Shown here piece after piece: positions 39,628 to 48,392 of a DNA stretch of 64,000 bases (the first letter of the stretch is position 1; the number at the start of each line of letters is the position of its first letter). Source of the stretch: Aquibium oceanicum (GTDB lineage Bacteria > Pseudomonadota > Alphaproteobacteria > Rhizobiales > Rhizobiaceae). The DNA is taken from contig NZ_CP018171.1 of assembly GCF_001889605.1 (NCBI RefSeq), positions 3,122,501 through 3,186,500 on the forward strand. The letters are read 5' to 3'. The notes under the pieces were generated by a model. It had not been told where the DNA came from and did not search any database. It saw only the letters and a program-made list of their open reading frames with translations. The position numbers were made by a program, and so were the translations under genes.

Positions 39628-40512
39628 ATGACCACCATCGCCTTCATCGGCCTCGGCAACATGGGAAATCCCATGGCCGCGAACCTGGTCAAGGCCGGGC
39701 ATGCGGTGCAGGGTTTCGATCTCGTTCCCGCCAATCTCGACACCGCGAAGGCGAACGGCGTTTCGGTCATGGCCGATGCAGCCGCGGCGGTGGCGGGCGC
39801 CGAGATCGTGATCACCATGCTGCCGGCGGGCAAGCATGTCGTGTCGGTCTACGAGGAGATCGCGCCGAAGGCGGCACCGGCCACGCTGTTCATCGATTCC
39901 TCCACCATCGACGTCGCCTCGGCGCGCCGGGCGCACGCAATCGCCGGGGAGCACGGCCTGCTCTCGGTCGATGCGCCGGTTTCCGGCGGTACGGGGGGTG
40001 CCGCGGCCGGCACGCTCACCTTCATGGCCGGCGGCGCCGACGAGGCCTTCGCCAAGGCCGAGCCGATCCTGAAACCCATGGCGGGACGCATCGTCCATTG
40101 CGGCGGCGGCGGCGCCGGCCAAGCCGCCAAGATCTGCAACAACATGATCCTCGGCATCTCCATGATCGGCGTCTCGGAAGCCTTCGTGCTGGCCGAAAAG
40201 CTCGGCCTGTCTCACCAGGCACTGTTCGACGTCGCCTCGACCTCGTCGGGCCAGTGCTGGTCGCTGACGACCTACTGCCCGGTGCCGGGCCCCGTCCCCG
40301 CCTCCCCCGCCAACAAGGAATACAAGCCGGGATTCGCGGCCGCGCTCATGCTGAAGGACCTGAAGCTCGCCCAGGAGGCCGCCGGCGCGTCCGGAGCCGT
40401 GACGCCGATGGGCGCGGAAGCGGCGCAGCTCTATGCCTTGTTCAACGCCCAGGGCGGCGCGGACGCGGATTTTTCCGGCATCATCAACTTCCTGCGCGGC
40501 AAGGAAGCCTGA
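39628..40512 (+). CDS. mmsB: 3-hydroxyisobutyrate dehydrogenase
   Basis: A 294-aa NAD-dependent enzyme. IAFIGLGNMGNPMAANLVKA is the Rossmann motif, DAPVSGGTGGAAAGTLTFMA the substrate block, and the catalytic Lys lies in GAGQAAKICNNMILG. It converts 3-hydroxyisobutyrate to methylmalonate semialdehyde in valine catabolism; the acyl-CoA dehydrogenase upstream is the earlier step. Other steps (enoyl-CoA hydratase, hydroxyisobutyryl-CoA hydrolase, mmsA) are not in the window. A GGAGG lies ~9 nt before the ATG. Confidence 0.92.
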   Translation: MTTIAFIGLGNMGNPMAANLVKAGHAVQGFDLVPANLDTAKANGVSVMADAAAAVAGAEIVITMLPAGKHVVSVYEEIAPKAAPATLFIDSSTIDVASARRAHAIAGEHGLLSVDAPVSGGTGGAAAGTLTFMAGGADEAFAKAEPILKPMAGRIVHCGGGGAGQAAKICNNMILGISMIGVSEAFVLAEKLGLSHQALFDVASTSSGQCWSLTTYCPVPGPVPASPANKEYKPGFAAALMLKDLKLAQEAAGASGAVTPMGAEAAQLYALFNAQGGADADFSGIINFLRGKEA

Positions 40513-40792
40513 CGAGAAGACGCCCGGAACAAAATCTCGGCGCCGGCGTAAAAAAGTGGCAGATTCAGATTTGCTTAAGCACCTGATAACTCGACGGTAA
40601 GGATGTGCGTCTAGAACGGATTGCGAGGCGGCCAACGCGAAGGTCGCCCACCGCTCCGGATCAGGTCTCGCGTACCGGAGCCGTAAGTTTCGCAAGCGTT
40701 CGAGTACAGCGAACAGCCAGGCGTATCGTGGCAAGCCGCGTTCTTCCCTGCCCGGGAGAGCGCGGTTTTCGCGTTCTGGAGACCCTTTTTGC
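40513..40792. other. Intergenic region with a weak hairpin
   Basis: Between the convergent mmsB and phasin-like genes. A short hairpin CGCG-GTTTT-CGCG sits just before a run of five T near 40786-40791, which could end transcription of mmsB in the plus direction, but the stem is small. No protein frame here looks real. Confidence 0.4.
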
Positions 40793-41167
40793 CTATCCCT
40801 TGCGGGTGCGGCTCAGGCGCTTGTGATTGCGGCTGACCTGCCGCGCCGCCGGCTTCAGCGCCGCCACCGCCACCTCGCCAGCGAGGTCGACCAGCGGCCC
40901 GGCATGCGAGGTCGCGCGGAACATCGACATCGGCAGCATCGCCGCGCCGCGCAGGAAGGCCAGTTGCGCGGCCATGGCGCCTTCGGCCACGGCTGCCATC
41001 TTCTCCGAAACTGCTGCCAGGCTTTCGGGGCGGCCGGCCAGTACGGAGCTTCCGGCCTCGGCGGCGAGGATCGGCATGCGCATGGCCATCACCATCGGTG
41101 TCAGCATGAGCTGCTGAGCAAGCTGCGCCGCTTCGCGCGCGGTCTTGGCCGACGATCTCTTCGTCAT
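40793..41167 (-). CDS. Phasin-like helical protein
   Basis: A 124-aa, Ala/Met-rich protein: AREAAQLAQQLMLTPMVMAMRMPILAA and MAAVAEGAMAAQLAFLRGAA form long amphipathic helices, with basic termini (MTKRSSAKTA, SRNHKRLSRTRKG). The composition resembles small phasins that coat polyhydroxyalkanoate granules, but the family match is only by appearance and no phaC is in the window. It is monocistronic. Confidence 0.6.
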   Translation of the reverse strand: MTKRSSAKTAREAAQLAQQLMLTPMVMAMRMPILAAEAGSSVLAGRPESLAAVSEKMAAVAEGAMAAQLAFLRGAAMLPMSMFRATSHAGPLVDLAGEVAVAALKPAARQVSRNHKRLSRTRKG

Positions 41168-41287
41168 GGATTTTCCGATCTCGTCATTTGGGGAGCGAGA
41201 CCGGACACCTCCGCGCCTTCAGAGTCAATCAGGTATATTTTCGATCGCGAACGGAACCTTCCTCGCAAATCCGCCTCGTGCTGCCGC

Positions 41288-41698
41288 TCACCCCTTCGGC
41301 TTGAACGCCTCGTCGACAGGCGGGCGCAGCGCGTTGGCCAGCCGGTTGGTCTCGTTGGCCTTGCCCGCCACCGCCAGCACCTCCATCAGCATCGGATCGG
41401 TCATCCCCTTGGCGCGCGCGGCCGCTGTGTGGGAATAGGTGCAGTATTCGCAGCCGTTGGTCGCCGACACCGCGATATAGATGAGTTCCTTGGTCAGCGG
41501 GTCGAGCGCGCCCGGCCCCATGATCTCCTTCAGGCTCTCCCACATCCGCTTCAACTGCGCGGGATCGTGCGCCAGCACCTTCCAGAAATTGTTGATCCAG
41601 TCGCTCTTCCGCGTCGCCATGATGTCGTCGTAGACGGCACGCACCTCCGGCGAGGCATTCTCGTACTCGATCAGCGGAACGATGGGCGGGTTGGACAT
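41288..41698 (-). CDS. Carboxymuconolactone decarboxylase / AhpD-like protein
   Basis: A 136-aa helical protein with the AhpD-type active site NGCEYCTYSHTAAA (CxxC followed by His). It probably belongs to the peroxidase-like alkyl-hydroperoxide branch rather than true decarboxylases, as is common for such short members. It lies downstream of the class III aminotransferase on the same strand (74-bp gap). Substrate unknown. Confidence 0.88.
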   Translation of the reverse strand: MSNPPIVPLIEYENASPEVRAVYDDIMATRKSDWINNFWKVLAHDPAQLKRMWESLKEIMGPGALDPLTKELIYIAVSATNGCEYCTYSHTAAARAKGMTDPMLMEVLAVAGKANETNRLANALRPPVDEAFKPKG

Positions 41699-41772
41699 CG
41701 GCGTTCTCCGGTCGCATGAGTTCCCTTGAGGCTCCCGACCGACAACCGGGAGCCTCGATGCCGGTCTGGCAG

Positions 41773-43155
41773 CTATCCGGCCTTGGCAAGGTCTTCCTTC
41801 GCCGCGTCGAGCGCCTTCACGATCCGCTCGCAGGCCATGTCGATGATCTCCTTGGTCCAGATCAGCGGCGGCGACAGGATCATGGTGTCGCCGGTGGCCC
41901 TTAGCATCATGCCGTTGGCGATGGCGTGGTCACGCACCAGCGTTGCCGCCGAGCCGGCCGGCGCGAAGCGTTCCTTGGTCGCCTTGTCCTTCACGATCTC
42001 GATCGCGCCGAGGAAGCCGAAGCTGCGCACCTCGCCGACGAGATCGTGCCCGGCGATCCGCTCCTTCAGCGCGGCGGCAAAATACGGCCCTGTCTCGTCG
42101 CGCACGCGCTCGATCATGCCTTCCCGCTCGATGATCTCGAGGTTCTTCAGCGCCACGGCGCAGGCGACCGGATGGCCGGAATAGGTGTAGCCGTGGAAGA
42201 ACTCGCCGCCCTTCTCCACGATGGTCGAGGCGACGCGGTCCGACACGAACAGCGCCGACAGCGGCTGGTAGCCCGAGGTCAGCGCCTTGGCTGTCGTCAT
42301 GGTGTCGGGCTCGATGCCCATCGATTGCGCGGCGAACCATTCGCCGGTACGCCCGTATCCGGTGATCACCTCGTCCAGCATCAGGAGCACGTCGTACTTC
42401 CGGCAGATACGCTGGATCTCCGGCCAGTAGCTCGCCGGCGGGATCTTGACGCCCCCCGCCCCCTGCACCGGCTCGCCGATGAAGGCGGCGACATTGTCCG
42501 CCCCGGCGCGCAGGATCTCGTCCTCGACGGCCTTGGCGGCCCTCAGCCCGAAATCATGGTCGCTCTCGCCGGCGTGCTGCAACTCGTAGGCATAGGGCAT
42601 CATCACGTGGGCGATATTGGGCACCGCCCCGTACAGCTGCCCGTGCATGGCATTCATGCCGCCGAGCGAGGTGCCGGCGATCGTCGAGCCGTGATAGGCG
42701 CTCTGGCGCGAGATCACGCGGTTCTTCTGAGGCTTGCCCTCCAGCGCCCAGTAGTGCCGCACCAGCCGCAGCGCCGTGTCGTTGGCCTCGGAGCCCGACG
42801 ATCCGTAGAAGACCTGGTTCAGGTTCGGCGGCGAGATCTCGGCGAGCTTCTGCGACAGCAGCACCGGCGTCGGCGTCGAGCAGCGGAAGAAGGAATTGTA
42901 GTAGGGCAGCTCCTTCATCTGCGCATAGGCGGCCTCGGCCAGTTCGTCGCGGCCGTAGCCGATGTTGACGCACCACAGCCCCGCCATGCCGTCGAGGATC
43001 TCGTTGCCTTCCGAATCGTAGATGAACGGCCCCTTGGCATACGTGATCATCCGCGCGCCGGCGGCCCGCAGGTCCTTGTGGTCGGTGAAGGGATGCAGAT
43101 GGTGCGCGCCGTCGATCGCCTGGAGCTGCGCCAGCGAAAAGTTCTGATAGGTCAT
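41773..43155 (-). CDS. Class III (omega-amino acid/putrescine-type) aminotransferase
   Basis: A 460-aa PLP enzyme of the SpuC/omega-transaminase type. The PLP Lys lies in TTAKALTSGYQPLSAL, DEVITGYGRTGEWFAAQ is the cofactor block, and FYGSSGSEANDTALRLVRHYW the phosphate-binding region. The likely substrates are omega-amines or beta-alanine/pyruvate, but the specificity is open. It is followed by the AhpD-like gene. A GGGAG lies ~12 nt before the ATG. Confidence 0.92.
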   Translation of the reverse strand: MTYQNFSLAQLQAIDGAHHLHPFTDHKDLRAAGARMITYAKGPFIYDSEGNEILDGMAGLWCVNIGYGRDELAEAAYAQMKELPYYNSFFRCSTPTPVLLSQKLAEISPPNLNQVFYGSSGSEANDTALRLVRHYWALEGKPQKNRVISRQSAYHGSTIAGTSLGGMNAMHGQLYGAVPNIAHVMMPYAYELQHAGESDHDFGLRAAKAVEDEILRAGADNVAAFIGEPVQGAGGVKIPPASYWPEIQRICRKYDVLLMLDEVITGYGRTGEWFAAQSMGIEPDTMTTAKALTSGYQPLSALFVSDRVASTIVEKGGEFFHGYTYSGHPVACAVALKNLEIIEREGMIERVRDETGPYFAAALKERIAGHDLVGEVRSFGFLGAIEIVKDKATKERFAPAGSAATLVRDHAIANGMMLRATGDTMILSPPLIWTKEIIDMACERIVKALDAAKEDLAKAG

Positions 43156-43361
43156 GATCTTGTGATCTCCCGTTGAATCGATCCGGCAAGGGCCGGGGCG
43201 GTATCAACGGTGACGCGGCGGCGAATAGCCGATGCGCGCGCAAAGCCGCAGCAGCTCCGAATGCAGCGTGCGCCGCGACGGTGTCACGGCGGGATCCGCA
43301 TGCTCGGGAAGGCGGGCGGCGAAAGGCATGCCACCAGTGTAGACGAGGCCGGGCGGAAGGT

Positions 43362-44543
43362 TCAAGCCGCGTCGCGTCCCCTCGCCCGCGCCCGGTACGT
43401 CGCGTAGGCGATCAGGACGAAACACAGCAAAAGGATGACCGCTGGCAGGCCCGAAGGCCCGATCCATTCCATCGCCAGGCCGGCGCCCGGCGGCCCCACC
43501 ATGCCGCCGACGCCCCACATCAGCGCGAAGGCGGAGTTTCCGGCCACCAGCGCGCTGCCGGTGAAGCGGTCGCCCAGTTCCACCAGCGTCATCGTGTAGA
43601 CGCCGTATCCGACGCCACCCATGATCACCAGCAGCGGCCAGATCAGCGGCGTCAGGATGAGCAGCGGCAGCAGCGCCGCGCAGGCCGCCACCGCCGAAGC
43701 GCAGGCGATCATCATGGCGCGCCCGCCGAACCGCTCGGCGGCGAGCCCGAGCGGCATCTGCAACAGGATGTTGCCGAGCGCCAGCGAAGTCACCAGCGCC
43801 GGCAGCGCGAGCTCCGGCAGGCCGTAGCCGGCGCCGAAGAGCGGTATCAGGGCATAGGTGCCCTGCTGGTCCGCCGCGGCGACCCCGACGGCGACGAGCA
43901 GCGCCGGCGCGGTTGCCGCGAACCACAGGATGCCCCTGCCCGGCGCCGCTTCCTCCTCGAAGCCCGGCATGGGGCGGCGGATCGAGGCGAGGATCGCCGC
44001 GCAGCCCAGGAATCCTCCGGTCCCGATCAGGAAGGGCGGCCAGCCGTCCGGCCCCACCAGGCTGAGCGCCAGCGGTCCGGCCGCATAGCCCGCGCCGCCG
44101 ACCGTGTTGAAGACGCCCATCACGCGGCCGCGCCTGCCGGCCGGCGCCAGCGCCAGCGCCCAGACTTCACCCAGGATGTAGAGCGGATTGACGGCGAAGC
44201 CGACGAGGAATCGCAGCACGAACCAGCCGAACCAGTTCTGCAACAGCGCGATCGCCAGGAAGCAGACCGCCGCCACGACGGCGCAGGAGACCGCGAGCGT
44301 GCGCCCGCCGGCGAGCCTCACCAGACTCGGCACCAGCGGCGCCGAAAGGATGATCCCCAGCGGCATCATGGCCGCCGACGCGCCGATCATCGACGGAGAA
44401 AATCCCTGCTTCTGCATCAGCAGGGTGAAGAGCGGATAGGAAAGACCCTGCGCCGCCCCGAACACGGTTGCCGCCGCAATCACGCCGGCAAGCGCCCCGT
44501 ACGGCGGTCTTCCCTCCGCTGGCAGGTCCTGCTCCTCCGCCAT
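43362..44543 (-). CDS. MFS transporter (tandem copy A)
   Basis: A 393-aa 12-helix permease. Its N-terminal half has GLSYPLFTLLMQKQGFSPSM and the loop after the second helix SLVRLAGGRTLAVSC. It lacks strong drug-efflux or sugar motifs, so the substrate is unknown; the YcaD/CynX-like part of the superfamily is the closest by appearance. The adjacent gene encodes a clear paralogue in the same direction with a 40-bp gap. It sits between that paralogue and the aminotransferase. Confidence 0.88.
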   Translation of the reverse strand: MAEEQDLPAEGRPPYGALAGVIAAATVFGAAQGLSYPLFTLLMQKQGFSPSMIGASAAMMPLGIILSAPLVPSLVRLAGGRTLAVSCAVVAAVCFLAIALLQNWFGWFVLRFLVGFAVNPLYILGEVWALALAPAGRRGRVMGVFNTVGGAGYAAGPLALSLVGPDGWPPFLIGTGGFLGCAAILASIRRPMPGFEEEAAPGRGILWFAATAPALLVAVGVAAADQQGTYALIPLFGAGYGLPELALPALVTSLALGNILLQMPLGLAAERFGGRAMMIACASAVAACAALLPLLILTPLIWPLLVIMGGVGYGVYTMTLVELGDRFTGSALVAGNSAFALMWGVGGMVGPPGAGLAMEWIGPSGLPAVILLLCFVLIAYATYRARARGRDAA

Positions 44544-44583
44544 CAGCGCTTCACCTCGGGAGGCGCGTCACGCGCGTTTCTCG

Positions 44584-45759
44584 TCATCGCAGCGATCTGC
44601 GCCTGACCCGCTCCCGGTACGCGGCGAAGACGATCAGCGCCAGGCACATGGCGGCAAGCACCGCCGGCAGGCCCTGCACGCCGCCGAGTTGCATGGCGAA
44701 GCCCGAGCCGGGCGGCCCGGCAATGCCGCCGAGGCCCCACATGACCGCGAATGCGGCATTGCCAGCGACAAGCGCGGAGCCGGTGAAACGGTTGCCGAGT
44801 TCGATGAGCGCCATGGTGTAGATGCCGTAGCCGGTGGCGCCGACGACGAACAGCAGCGGCCACACCGCGACGGTCTCGATGAGTGCCGGCAGGAGCAGCA
44901 CGCCGAAGGCGCTCACCCCCGCGCAGACCAGCAGCAGGTGGCGGGGCGCGAAGCGTTCGGCCATCAGCCCGAAGGGCAGCTGCAGCACGATGTTGCCGGC
45001 GATCATCACCGTGAGCAGCGCCGACATACCATGCGGAAGGATGCCGTATGCGGCGCCGTAGACCGGCAGCAGCGACAGCACGCTCTGCTCGAATGCCGCC
45101 GCCACCGCGGTCGCGAGCAGCAGCGCGGGTGCGAGATGGATGAAGCTCTTCAGCGGAACGTGCGTGCGGTCCTCCGTCATCGAGGGCAGTCGCCTCGCGA
45201 TGACGATCAGGATCAGGATGCAGGCCAGGAACGCGCCGATGCCGATGAGGAACGGCGCCCAGCCTTTCGTGCCCACCAGGAACAAGGTCAGCGGCCCGCC
45301 GGCGAAGCCCGCGCCGACGATCGCGGTATAGAGACCCATGATGCGGCCGCGTCGCGCGTCGGGCGCCAGCGAGATCATCCAGACTTCGCTGAGCACGTAG
45401 AGCGGATCGATCGCCACCCCGATCAGGAAACGCAGCAGGAACCAGGCCCACAAATTCTGCAGCCATCCCACGCCGGCAAGCAGCACCGCGGCGAAGATCG
45501 CGCAGGCGATCGCCAGTGCCGGCGCACCGGCGATGCGCGTCAGCCGCGGAACCAGCGGTGCCGACACGATGATGCCGAGCGGCGTCATGGCCGCCGAAAG
45601 GCCGATCATCGCCGGCGGCAGCCCCTGCTCCTGCATGAGGAAGGTGAACAGCGGATAGGACAGCCCCTGCGCCAGCGCGAAGACGGTCACCGTCGCCGTC
45701 ACGCCCGCAAGGGCGGCGACGGGCAGCGGCGGTCGCGTCTGGGCGGCTGCTTCGGTCAT
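44584..45759 (-). CDS. MFS transporter (tandem copy B)
   Basis: A ~391-aa 12-helix permease closely related to its neighbour: GLSYPLFTFLMQEQGLPPAM versus GLSYPLFTLLMQKQGFSPSM, and APLVPRLTRIAGAP versus APLVPSLVRLAGGR at the same place. This is a recent tandem duplication. Start at 45759 (MTEAAAQTR) is a choice; a Met nine codons upstream is possible, and neither has a strong ribosome site. The pair could move related but non-identical substrates. Confidence 0.85.
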   Translation of the reverse strand: MTEAAAQTRPPLPVAALAGVTATVTVFALAQGLSYPLFTFLMQEQGLPPAMIGLSAAMTPLGIIVSAPLVPRLTRIAGAPALAIACAIFAAVLLAGVGWLQNLWAWFLLRFLIGVAIDPLYVLSEVWMISLAPDARRGRIMGLYTAIVGAGFAGGPLTLFLVGTKGWAPFLIGIGAFLACILILIVIARRLPSMTEDRTHVPLKSFIHLAPALLLATAVAAAFEQSVLSLLPVYGAAYGILPHGMSALLTVMIAGNIVLQLPFGLMAERFAPRHLLLVCAGVSAFGVLLLPALIETVAVWPLLFVVGATGYGIYTMALIELGNRFTGSALVAGNAAFAVMWGLGGIAGPPGSGFAMQLGGVQGLPAVLAAMCLALIVFAAYRERVRRRSLR

Positions 45760-45838
45760 GGCGCTCGATAATCCGGCGATGTGCATGGGGTCGAGAGCCA
45801 GGCAGGCCTCCGGCGGTCGTCCAGCATGCGCCGACCGG

Positions 45839-46657
45839 CTAGCTCTTCTCCAGCATCCCGATCAGGCGCTTCGCATCCTGCGGCGCAGCGCTCTTCACGT
45901 CGTTGTCGAAGAAGCACCAGACGTCCCGCCCCTCCCCGCGCCATCTCGCGATGCTCTTCGCCCAGCTTTTCAGCGCCGCGTCGGAATAGCTGCCCTGGTA
46001 GCGCCCGCCCGGTCCGTGGTTGCGGACGTAGACCCAGGATGCGGTCACCTCGCACGGCGCCGGTGCGGACGCATGGTCGGAGATGCAGAGCGCCGCGTCG
46101 AACTCGGAAAGCAGGTCGAGGATCGCTGGCTCGTACCAGCTCTCGTGGCGGAATTCCAAGCTGTAGCGCCACTCCTTCCAGAGCCTATCGAGGAAACCGG
46201 CAAGCCGCTCCCGGTCGACCTTCATCTGCGGATGGAGCTGGAAGAGCACCGGCCCGAGCTTGTCGCCGAGAAGTTCGAGACGCGATCGCAACAGGTCGAA
46301 CGAGTCCTCGTCGATCTTCAGCCGGCGGAAATGCGTGATGAAGCGAGACGCCTTCCATGCGAAGCGAAAATTGTCCGGCGTCGATTCCCGCCACTTCTCC
46401 ACCGCCTCCGGCGTCGGCGTCCGGTAGAACGGCGCGTTGAGTTCGGTCGCGGCGAACTGGCCAGTGTAGTACTGCAGCGCGTCCTTCTTCTTCACGTCGC
46501 CCGGGTAGAACGGCCCCCACCAGTCGGCATAGTGCCACCCGGACGTGCCGATGCGCAGGTCGGCGGTCTTCCGCCCCCTGGAACCCGTGGCCTTGCCGCG
46601 GCTCCGGGGCGCCTTGCTCGCTTTCGTCTTCGTGCCTGTCGCGTGTCGGGCGTCCAT
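45839..46657 (-). CDS. DUF72 family protein
   Basis: A 272-aa TIM-barrel-like DUF72 protein (YecE family). Family blocks: LRIGTSGWHYADWWGPFYP, FAATELNAPFYRTPTPEAVE, FRFAWKASRFITHFRRL, LEFRHESWYEP and WCFFDNDVKSAAPQDA. The first ~33 residues are a basic Lys/Arg/Thr tail not found in the core. The biochemical role of DUF72 proteins is not settled. It lies divergent from the MttB-family gene. Confidence 0.9.
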   Translation of the reverse strand: MDARHATGTKTKASKAPRSRGKATGSRGRKTADLRIGTSGWHYADWWGPFYPGDVKKKDALQYYTGQFAATELNAPFYRTPTPEAVEKWRESTPDNFRFAWKASRFITHFRRLKIDEDSFDLLRSRLELLGDKLGPVLFQLHPQMKVDRERLAGFLDRLWKEWRYSLEFRHESWYEPAILDLLSEFDAALCISDHASAPAPCEVTASWVYVRNHGPGGRYQGSYSDAALKSWAKSIARWRGEGRDVWCFFDNDVKSAAPQDAKRLIGMLEKS

Positions 46658-46802
46658 GCCTCTTCAAACGCCGGCGGCGCCGAAATGGTCCCGCACCGTC
46701 ATGGCGACGCACATGTCGCTTCCCTTGCCCTTCTGGTCGCCACCCCTGCTATCGCCCGCGCGGCGGAACGCCAAAATTGGCTGGAGGGGAACAAGGTCGA
46801 TC

Positions 46803-48380
46803 ATGAACGCAGAGATACCGCCCATCGATGGCGCTCCCGCCGCCGAGCGCTCGCGCCGGGGCGGCCGCGCCGGCAGCCGTGCCAGGGGTGCCGCGGCCTT
46901 CGAGCAGCCGCCGTTCCGCCGCCTGAAAAACCCGCTGCCGCCGACGAAGCTCGTCTCTGACGACGAGCTGGAATCGATCCACCTCGCCTCGCTGCGCGTC
47001 TTGAAGGAGATCGGCGTCGACGTGCTGCACGACGAGGCGCGGGCCATGATGAAGGCCGCCGGCGCCGACGTGCGCGACGGCTCCGAGCGCGTGCGCTTCG
47101 ATGCCGACATGATTTTGGATCTCGTCTCCCACTGCCCGTCCGAGTTCACCCTGCACGCGCGCAATCCCGCCCACGACGTGCGCTTCGGCGGCAACGAGAT
47201 CACCTTCTCGATGATGGCCTCGGCGCCGAACTGCTCCGACCTCGACGAGGGCCGCCGCCCGGGCAACCAGGCCGACTACCGCAACTTCCTCCGGCTCGCC
47301 CAGATGCACAACATCATCGGCTGCACCGGCGGCTATCCGGTCGAACCGATCGACATCCACCCGTCGGTGCGCCACCTCGAATGCATCCGCGACCTGTCGC
47401 TGCTGACCGACAAGGTGTTCCACATCTATTCGCTCGGAAAGGAGCGCAACCTCGATGGCATCGAGATCGCCCGCATCGCGCGCGGCGTCAGCCACGAGCA
47501 GATGCTGGAACAGCCCTCGATCTTCACCATCATCAACACCAACTCGCCGCTGAAGCTCGACATACCGATGATGGAAGGCATCATCCAGATGGCCTCGCAC
47601 GGCCAGGTCGTGGTGGTCACGCCCTTCACGCTCGCCGGCGCCATGGCGCCGGTGACGATGGCCGGTGCGCTGGTGCAGCAGAACGCCGAGGCGCTCGCCG
47701 GCATCGCGTTCGCCCAGATGGTGCGCAAGGGCGCTCCGGTCGCCTATGGCGGCTTCACCTCCAACGTCGACATGAAATCCGGCGCGCCCGCCTTCGGCAC
47801 GCCCGAATACATGAAGGCGCAGCTCGTCGGCGGCCAGCTCGCGCGGCGCTACGGCATTCCCTACCGCACGTCGAACACCTGCGCGGCCAACACCGTCGAC
47901 GCGCAGGCAGCATACGAAAGCGTCTTCTCGCTCTGGGGCGCCGTGACGGGCGGCGGCAACCTGATCATGCATTCCGCCGGCTGGCTGGAAGGCGGGCTGC
48001 GCTGCTCGTACGAAAAGACCATCCTCGACATCGACCTGTTGCAGATGGTGGCCGAGTTCATGACGCCGCTCGACCTGTCAGACGAGGCGCTCGCCGTCGA
48101 GGCAATCCGCGACGTCGGCCCCGGCGGCCACTTCTTCGGCACCCCGCACACCCAGGAACGCTACAAGACCGCCTTCTATTCGCCCGTCCTGTCGGACTGG
48201 CGCAACTTCGAAAGCTGGTCCGAAGCCGGCTCGCCCACCGCCCTCGACAAGGCCAACAAGGTCTGGAAACAGCGCCTCGCCGAATACGAGAAGCCCCCGA
48301 TCGACCCGGCGATCGAGGAAGAGATCAACGCCTTCGTGGCCAAGCGCACTGCCGAGGGCGGCGCGCCGACGGATTTCTGA
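46803..48380 (+). CDS. Trimethylamine-methyltransferase (MttB) superfamily protein, non-pyrrolysine
   Basis: A 525-aa corrinoid-type methyltransferase of the MttB/MtgB superfamily, without any in-frame amber codon. Conserved blocks include SLRVLKEIGVDVLHDEARAM, FTLHARNPAHDVRFGGNEI, MASAPNCSDLDEGRRPG, TPFTLAGAMAPVTMAGALVQ, GAPAFGTPEYMKAQLVGGQL and PGGHFFGTPHTQERYKTAFY. Non-Pyl members such as MtgB demethylate glycine betaine; others act on proline betaine or carnitine. No corrinoid protein or reductive activase is in the window, so a partner must be elsewhere or the reaction differs. AAGG precedes the ATG by ~6 nt. The FAD/GcvT enzyme lies 800 bp downstream, with a DUF559 unit between. Confidence 0.88.
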   Translation: MNAEIPPIDGAPAAERSRRGGRAGSRARGAAAFEQPPFRRLKNPLPPTKLVSDDELESIHLASLRVLKEIGVDVLHDEARAMMKAAGADVRDGSERVRFDADMILDLVSHCPSEFTLHARNPAHDVRFGGNEITFSMMASAPNCSDLDEGRRPGNQADYRNFLRLAQMHNIIGCTGGYPVEPIDIHPSVRHLECIRDLSLLTDKVFHIYSLGKERNLDGIEIARIARGVSHEQMLEQPSIFTIINTNSPLKLDIPMMEGIIQMASHGQVVVVTPFTLAGAMAPVTMAGALVQQNAEALAGIAFAQMVRKGAPVAYGGFTSNVDMKSGAPAFGTPEYMKAQLVGGQLARRYGIPYRTSNTCAANTVDAQAAYESVFSLWGAVTGGGNLIMHSAGWLEGGLRCSYEKTILDIDLLQMVAEFMTPLDLSDEALAVEAIRDVGPGGHFFGTPHTQERYKTAFYSPVLSDWRNFESWSEAGSPTALDKANKVWKQRLAEYEKPPIDPAIEEEINAFVAKRTAEGGAPTDF

Positions 48381-48392
48381 GGGGCGAGTCGG

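Noticed and set aside
40700-40792. A small RNA with terminator near 40770-40792
   Set aside because: The stem is only four base pairs and there is no promoter-like sequence; I list it only as a weak hairpin.
46545-46802. Longer start for the MttB-like protein
   Set aside because: The extra N-terminal residues overlap the opposite-strand DUF72 gene and lack family sequence; MNAEIPP at 46803 has a good ribosome site.
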